A stretch of DNA of 64,000 nucleotides, taken from Megaustenia siamemsis (Eukaryota > Mollusca > Gastropoda > Stylommatophora > Ariophantidae). Positions 58,040-64,000 of the stretch are shown piece by piece. The notes under the pieces were generated by a model that saw only the letters and a list, made by a program, of their open reading frames with translations, did not search any database and was not told the DNA's origin. The translations under genes were made by a program, and so were the position numbers. Within the stretch, counting starts at the first letter, position 1; each line of letters starts with the position of its first letter. The stretch spans positions 80,030,465 to 80,094,464 of the forward strand of contig JAVIAB010000124.1 in the NCBI GenBank assembly GCA_032433765.1, in the 5' to 3' direction.

Positions 58040-58515
58040 GTATCACTAGTGTATCATCTTGGTTGATTTGAATTTTTAATTGTTCTTCATAATGGTTTAT
58101 TAATCTTCAATTTATTTTCTAAAGGCATGTAATCTCAATAATCGTTCATTTCTCTGTATTCAAGTTATCTTGTATTTTTCTAAATATATTATTCCTTTTA
58201 ATTATTTAGCTTTTTTTATATTTTTCGATAGTTTCATACTAATCAATAACCAATTCATTGTTTACATTCATTGTTTATCAAAAGCTGAATTCAGGTTAAC
58301 GGATGCTTTTGCAATAATCAAAATATTCGAGGATTTAAGAGCACAGTTTCTAGTAAAATACTCTTCAAATTGTGTTGTTATTTGTTGTCTGGATATATCT
58401 TAGTAAAATGTTGTGTGTGTTATTCATAAATGTGTTTGTATCACTAAACGTCGTAGCTTAAGTAGTGGTAGTCGGATCGTATCAGTTTAAATCGATTAAA
58501 GATTTAGGTCCGTGT
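58040..58515. other. Gene 2 intron 2, unassigned
   Basis: AT-rich; no exon 3-like sequence (nothing resembling VHRIVTPKR or later receptor segments). Confidence 0.5.
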
Positions 58516-58518
58516 AGA

Positions 58519-58785
58519 ACTTCATTAGTGTTTCGTTAGTGTTTCATTAGTGTTTCATTAGTGTTTTATTAGTGTTTCGGTAGTGTTTCGTTAGTGTTTC
58601 GTTAGTGTTTCATTAGTGTTTCGTTAGTGTTTCGTTAGTGTTTCGTTAGTGTTTCATTAGTGTTTTATTAGAGTTTCGGTAGTGTTTCGTTAGTGTTTCG
58701 TTAGTGTTTCATTAGTGTTTCGTTAGTGTTTCGTTAGTGTTTCATTAGTGTTTCGTTAGTGTTTCGTTAGTGTTTCGTTAGGACT
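58519..58785. repeat. 12-bp minisatellite (about 22 units)
   Basis: Units of GTTTCGTTAGTGTTTCATTAGT, that is TTTCRTTAGTG repeated every 12 bases, with a longer internal repetition of about 130 bases. Confidence 0.95.
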
Positions 58786-58924
58786 TCAGGTTGTGGTGTC
58801 AGGGTCATGATGGACGCCTAGTCAAATCATGAAAGTGACTGGTGGAGTTTTTATCGCAGAGTGTTCTTAAATTATTCTTTAGGGTCTGGATTTTCAATTG
58901 CGGAGGCTGCTGTGGTACGATCGC

Positions 58925-59475
58925 ATTCATCTAACTACGAAGTCATCACAGGTGTGGCGCCAGCTCACGGATATTAGTGCTGCAGGCGACTGACCGTTGG
59001 TTTTGTGGAACGGTAGGATGCCCCGACCTTTCCCTGGGACAAGATGTGTGATCTGTGTTCGACTACAAATCACCGCTAGCTGGATTGAGGTCAGATCGAG
59101 TGTTTGGCTGAAGTGGAAGCCTGATTTCATTTGTTGAGATAGCGATTCTTGGGACACACTTCCTGACCACGAGGTTTAGACGGATTAGGCGCGGGCGCAT
59201 ACAAATCCTGTTGCCCGCGACCATCGTTTCAGCCACCCGGAAGTGTGCATTATGAGTTGCGCGCATTTTTCCAGAACGGAACAGATTCACTAGAACTGTA
59301 TGGACGATTAGGATGAGCACTTTGTTGGATGCTAGAACGTGGGGTAATTGATATGGGAATGTCCTGCCTGCAATGTCGGTAATCTGTTTTAAAGTCGTAA
59401 AGTATTGCTCTACATTTTTCATTCTTTCAATATTCATGTGTGGAATAAGCCAGATTTTTTTTTCAAAGTGCATAC
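58925..59475 (-). pseudogene. Unrecognised coding-like stretch
   Basis: The minus frame at 59473-59063 (136 residues) and the overlapping 59157-58927 continue one another with a frame change. Composition is less biased and more GC-rich than the surroundings, with segments such as TDIAGRTFPYQLPHVL, KMRATHNAHFRVAETM and LPLQPNTRSDLNPASGDL. I do not recognise the family. It could be an ORF1-like protein of a LINE or an old host gene fragment; the nearby LINE family F tail at 59490 is on the opposite strand. Confidence 0.35.
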
Positions 59476-59489
59476 TTGATTAAGAATAG

Positions 59490-59712
59490 TGACACTGTGA
59501 CCTTCCAGGCATGTCGTAAGAGGCGATTAAGGAGGTTGATCGATGGCTTGACAAGCTGTCATTGTAAAAAGTATTGTATTGAAAACAGCGCCATAGATTT
59601 TGGAGCAGTGATCTCTGCAATATGTGTCATTTTGGCACGCAAGGTTTCTGTTTTTGAGATTGTGATTTTGCCCTATGTGCCGTCTTCGGCTCGAAAGGAC
59701 AATAGATAGATA
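59490..59712 (+). mobile_element. LINE 3' trailer of family F type
   Basis: Ends GCCGTCTTCGGCTCGAAAGG-ACAATAGATAGATA, matching the end of the copy at 56560-57048 (TGGGCCGGTTACGGCTCGAA-AGGTCAATAGATAGATA). The upstream part (AGAGGCGATTAAGGAG) does not align clearly with it. Confidence 0.55.
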
Positions 59713-59819
59713 CTTTACCACCTTATGGTTTATGTTCCCGGTCTACCTTCACCCCGTCCTATCATATAGCGAGCGTTATCCGGTCAGATTTATTCACATC
59801 AATTACTCTCAATCTACAT

Positions 59820-60170
59820 TTCTCTCTCTCTCTCTCTCTCTCTCTGCGATCAGGACCCAATCAGAGTAGGATTCCAGCTCCTCACATGAACTCAGCTGTC
59901 AGGTTAGGTGTGTTACAAACAGAACATCACAATTAGAGTCTGCCAGATCCACTCTGATTGAACACCCGTTAAAAATGTTGCACTGTGTTCTGCGCCAGTG
60001 GCCCAGTGCATCCGATTTCAGCCAGCATTTTATTCAGGTTTGCTTTCCCTAGCCTTTGATAGTTCCCAATCTTCCTGCAAGGCAGCAGTTTGTCTTTTCT
60101 GTAGGGGGATTCTGCCCTTAGATGGTCGGCCCTCCCAGGTTTACGAGCACCATCTGCCCGAGTCACTAGA
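59820..60170 (-). mobile_element. Second element with the family G (GA)n tail
   Basis: The last 60 bases (CTGAGTTCATGTGAGGAGCT, CCTACTCTGATTGGGTCCTG, then (GA)n on minus) match the 3' end at 42983. The body further from the tail differs from family G and encodes an unplaced frame at 60166-59969. Confidence 0.55.
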
Positions 60171-60177
60171 GGTGACT

Positions 60178-60430
60178 AACACAGACATACACACACAAAG
60201 ATATGAGATCTGACAAACACAGACATGCACATAGCGATACGAGGCATGACTAACACTGACATACATCAAGATATATGACACATGAGTAACATAAACATGC
60301 ACATAAAGATATGAGATATGACTGACATAGACATGCACCCACAAAGAAATTACACATGTCTAACATGGACATGCACACAAAGATATGAGATATGACCAAC
60401 ATAGATAGGCACACACAATGACACACAATC
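60178..60430. repeat. About 36-bp decayed minisatellite (about 7 units)
   Basis: Units of TAACATAGACATGCACACAA-AGATATGAGATATGAC with length variation. Confidence 0.8.
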
Positions 60431-60434
60431 TACA

Positions 60435-61615
60435 TTTAGAGATAGCGTTGAAAGGGTCATTATTCGTATCTTTTGCGGAAGCTGTTTCTCCATAGAAACA
60501 TTATTTGTTCCAGCCATCGTAGACTACGATCATTGTAGACAATGAAGATGTTTGTTCAGCACGTTCCAGAGCAAGAAACAAGTGGACCTTGAATATATTC
60601 TTCAAGTTCTGTTGGTTGCCAAATGTCTGTCATTCCTTTAGCTTGTGGAGCTGTGGCAGTATGAATTCAAGTCTGACAGCAGTTGCTTACCGTACACACA
60701 GCTGCTTGCTTTAATTCAAAAGTAGTATTTTAGTGACAGTAATACATGTGTTGCTACATGTATCAATGAAGATGACATGAGGAAACAACATTCCACTAAT
60801 TCTTGAGATTAATATTTTTGCTGGAGTGATTGAACATTACAATACTGAATAAAAAATATGAATATTCTAGAATAGTTCATATTTATACTACTGGTAGTTA
60901 AGTCCAAGAGAGTATGCAATAATAAATATTTGAAGATTGGACATATTGCCCGTTTTTTATGTAAAACAATCCCGTTTTGACCACAAATGTAAGAATTAAG
61001 TTATTTAGTCTCTGATGATAATTGTTAATGTATGACAGCAGAATTATGCTTAAATGATGCTTCAGAAGTGAGAAAATTTACTAAGACTAAAATATTATTA
61101 GCAAACAGCGGTGCCACGGTAGGCACTTAAAAAATGAATAGCTCAAACCTCAGATGTGTTTGTATTTTCTTCCTCTAAGTCTAGCCAATCAACCGTCTAT
61201 GTTCAGTCTGTCTGATTAGCGGTGTACCCTTGTCAGTGCGGTCGAGCAGAAAGTCGTTATCATTTTTGGTCTAGCTACTTGTACGTGTAGCCATGTTGTG
61301 ACAAAGCAAACAATTCTCAATCTGTGTTTGGAGTCACATGCATCTGGTACAGGCTGTTTCATCCATCAGAGTCGAACACATTACTAAGGGATGCTCCGTT
61401 AGTAGTTACAGCACCGAGAAGTCAAAATAAACTGAACGATTTAAGAACAACACTGTACATACTCTGTCAGAAATACATACAAACTGCGATTGTGTAGATT
61501 CACTGCAATATTCCTGGAAATGATGGAGACCCTTAGTTAAACAACGCCACAAACTCTACCAGCCAGACAAGTACAGCGGAGCCTCGTACTTCAAACGACC
61601 ATAACGTCAAACGTT
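60435..61615. other. Spacer, nothing recognised
   Basis: No gene, array or LINE motif seen. Gene 2 exon 3 is not here. Confidence 0.4.
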
Positions 61616-61621
61616 CCATAG

Positions 61622-63890
61622 TTCTTCTTCTCTTTTCTTTTTCACTGATACCTAAAAGGTGTCGTGATTTATATCATTTGTCGTTCTTGTGCTGCTCGAA
61701 TTGTCTGAATTAGTGATTTTCCTTTGTTGTTACATGTCTCTGTCACTGCATCTATCCATCTTCTTCTGGGTCTTCCTCTTGGTCTTTTCCCATGCATTCT
61801 CGAGAAGAACGCCCTTGATGGTGATTGGTGAGGATTCATTCTGACCAGGTGGCCGAACCATTTAAGTTGTTGTTGTTCTATATATTCTTGGCAGGGTTTT
61901 GTTCCTACCATTTTTCTTATGGTTTCATTTGGTATTCTATCTCTTCTTGTGTTGTTTGTTACTTTTCTCAAGCATCGCATCTCACATGTATTGATCTTTC
62001 TTAAATGGGATTTAGAAAGGGTCCATGTTTGACTTTCATAGCACAAAGTTGGTATGAAGATGCTATTTATCATTTGTTGTTTAGCTGGCATAGAAATGTT
62101 TGGATGTCTTAACAATGGTGAAAGCTGGTATGTGACAGCATTTGCTTTTTGTATTCTCATGTCAATTTCTCTGTCTAGTTTTACATATTCTGTGAACATT
62201 GTGCCTAAATACTTGAATTCCTCTACTTATTTTATTTCTTTGTCTTTGATCTTGATGTTTAATGGGTGTCTCAATTTGCTTATTCTTATAGCCTCTGTTT
62301 TTGCTGTGTTAATTTTCATACTGTAGTTTGTGCAGCTTTTATCTAGAGATGTTAAATGCTGTTGTAGCAGGTTTTCATCCTCATATATTAGGCATTGGTC
62401 ATCTGCGAAGAGTAGCTCATTGATGTTGGAGTTTTCTACCTCTATGTTATTATTTGATTTGTCCTTGTTGTTGGTTGTTTCCTGATTTATTTTGTCCATA
62501 TATATGATGAAGAGGAGTGGTGAGAGTACACATCCTTGTCTTACTCCTGTTGTAACCTGAAACTATTCTGACAGACCTTCCGATGTTCTGACGGCACTTT
62601 GACTGTTTTTATATAGTGCTATTATATTTTCTAGTAGTTGTCCTGCTACCCCGTATGTTTCTAAAGTTTGCCAAAGTTTGTTCCTGTCCACACGGTCAAA
62701 CGCTTTTTCCTGATCTATAAACACTATATTTAAGTTTCTGTCATATTCTATTGTTTTTTCACATAGTTGTCTCATTGTAAATATAGCATCAGTGCAGCTT
62801 TTGCCTTTTCTGAATCCGAATTGATTATTACTTAATTGTGGTTCTATTATGTATCTTACTCTCCTCTCTAATATTTTAGCAAACATTTTACCAACTTGAC
62901 TCAATAGGGATATTCCTCTGTACATTTCACACTCCCTTTTACTTCCCTTATTCTTCCAAAATGGGACAATGATAGCTTTTTGCCAATCGTCTGGGACTTT
63001 TCTTTCTTCCCAAGCCATATTGAATATGATAGTAAGCCAATCTATAGCTGTTTCCTTACAGGCTAGTAGCATTTCTGTTGTTATTCCATCTATACCAGCT
63101 GCTTTGTTCTTTTTATTCTGTTTCAATGCCCATTCTACTTCTGCTTTAAGTATATTCGGTTCCTGTTCATCATACTGCCTATGTTTAAACTCTGTATTTC
63201 CGTTTGTATTTCCCTGGTTTAATAATTCCTTAAAGTATTCTCTCCATCTGATTATTATGTTTTTCCTGTTGCTGATTGGTCTACCTTTCTTGTCGTTTAT
63301 TATAGTGGTTGGGTTATAATCATTATTTCTTACTCTCATTGCTTTTACACTTTTGAAAAATTCTCTGGGTTCTTCTCTACATGTTTTTGCTAATTCTTCA
63401 CCAAATGCTTTCCATGAGTCTGCTTTTGTTTGTTCTAGGATCTTTTTGCTATCATTTCTGGCTTGTCTATAGTGATTGTAGTCTTCTGTTGTTTTTGTCT
63501 TCTGCCACGTTTTATACTTGTCTTTCTTGTGTTTCACTGCTGATTTTACTACTTCATTCCACCATCTTGTAAGTTTCTTTCTGCTCTTTCCTATATTTTT
63601 CAGACCGCATTTCTCTTGTGTTGACTCTATTAGACCTTCTTTAAACTGTTTCCATGCTTCCTCTATGTTTGTAGGTTGTATTCGGGTTAGGTATTTGTTG
63701 GTTACGGATTCTTCTATTTCTTTTTGTATGTTTACATTCTTTATTGCTTTTAGATCGATTCTTTGTGCTTGAGGTCTTGTAATCTGTAGTTTCCTAATCC
63801 ATTTTTTCTGCCATAGTAAAACAGGCTTATGGTCTGTATCTAATATTGCATTTGGTATAGATCTTGAGTCTGTTATGTCCCTCCTTTGAT
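61622..63890 (-). mobile_element. LINE family C, 5'-truncated copy with a nearly open frame
   Basis: One frame runs from about 63885 to 61669. It includes the endonuclease end (LDTDHKPVLLWQKKW), linker (KKLTRWWNEVVKSAVKHKK), RT fingers (AAGIDGITTEMLLACK; CEMYRGISLLSQVGKMFAKI; NNQFGFRKGKSCTDAIF), palm (NIVFIDQEKAFDRVDRNKLW; TGVRQGCVLSPLLFIIYMD; INELLFADDQCLIYEDEN) and thumb/C-terminus (EEFKYLGTMFTEY; CYESQTWTLSKSHLRK; KRPRGRPRRRWIDAV). Only two in-frame stops interrupt it, TAG at 62560-62562 and TAA at 62224-62226; FADD is intact. The 3' trailer is the same as in 37118-37411. It is the best preserved LINE RT here. Confidence 0.9.
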
Positions 63891-63892
63891 GT

Positions 63893-64000
63893 TAGATAGT
63901 TAGAGCGCTAAATTCGAGAAACTTTTGATCTTAACTTCAAACGATGCTTCTACAATAAGAAACAAACAAGTTTCTATAGATGATATAATTATTGGAACGT
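63893..64000. other. Right-edge flank
   Basis: About 100 bases beyond the truncated family C element; no feature recognised. Confidence 0.4.

Noticed and set aside
162..63890. Endogenous retrovirus or LTR element as source of the RT domains
   Set aside because: All RT pieces pair with AP-type endonuclease or LINE-type C-termini; no LTRs, protease or integrase were seen.
61588..63944. ACTTCAAACGA as certain target duplication of the family C element
   Set aside because: The repeats lie some 25-45 bases outside the recognisable element ends, and the nearby GTCAAACGT-type sequence makes chance similarity possible; kept only as a suggestion.

Overview
The window is eukaryotic and looks like a gastropod mollusc genome. 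The evidence is a pair of intron-containing rhodopsin-type receptors of the kind expanded as chemosensory receptors in sea slugs and sea hares, together with AT-rich DNA, decayed LINE retrotransposons, tRNA-derived SINEs and many minisatellites. There are no operons, rRNAs or convincing free-standing tRNA genes.

Two host genes can be supported. Gene 1 (minus strand, 25836 to 17021) joins three exons into one open frame of 367 residues covering all seven membrane segments. Gene 2 (plus strand, from 53220) has two exons with the same splice phases and an identical 215-base second exon; its last exon is not found before 64000. They are paralogues in opposite orientation, about 27 kb apart. Both have large introns filled with transposon debris.

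Layout. 1-2260: dead LINE. 2260-5610: AT-rich spacer with a LINE scrap and one hammerhead-like repeat. 5617-7278: 30-bp minisatellite. 7370-11935: nested and chimeric LINE pieces. 12660-14985: 27-bp then 26-bp satellites. 15545-16260: minisatellite, SINE and LINE scrap. 16616-25836: gene 1, with its 3' microsatellite and intronic transposons. 27164-28400: tandem array between inverted repeats. 29103-34910: two long RTE-type LINEs end to end, one carrying a nested insertion. 35275-41060: five minisatellites plus a SINE broken by a LINE insertion. 42983-53055: more LINE and SINE copies. 53220-58039: gene 2 exons 1 and 2, with a large palindrome just upstream of exon 2. 58519-63890: minisatellites, LINE tails and a LINE whose reading frame has only two stops.

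I use letters for LINE families defined only inside this window: A, B and B2 (RTE/BovB-like, with (GAT)n tails), C, D, E, F, G and H. Family names are inferred from protein motifs and have not been checked against a repeat library. No complete novel system is proven. The least explained items are a repeat family with a hammerhead-ribozyme-like core that occurs as inverted pairs, the higher-order satellite, and a moderately long unrecognised reading frame at 59063-59473.
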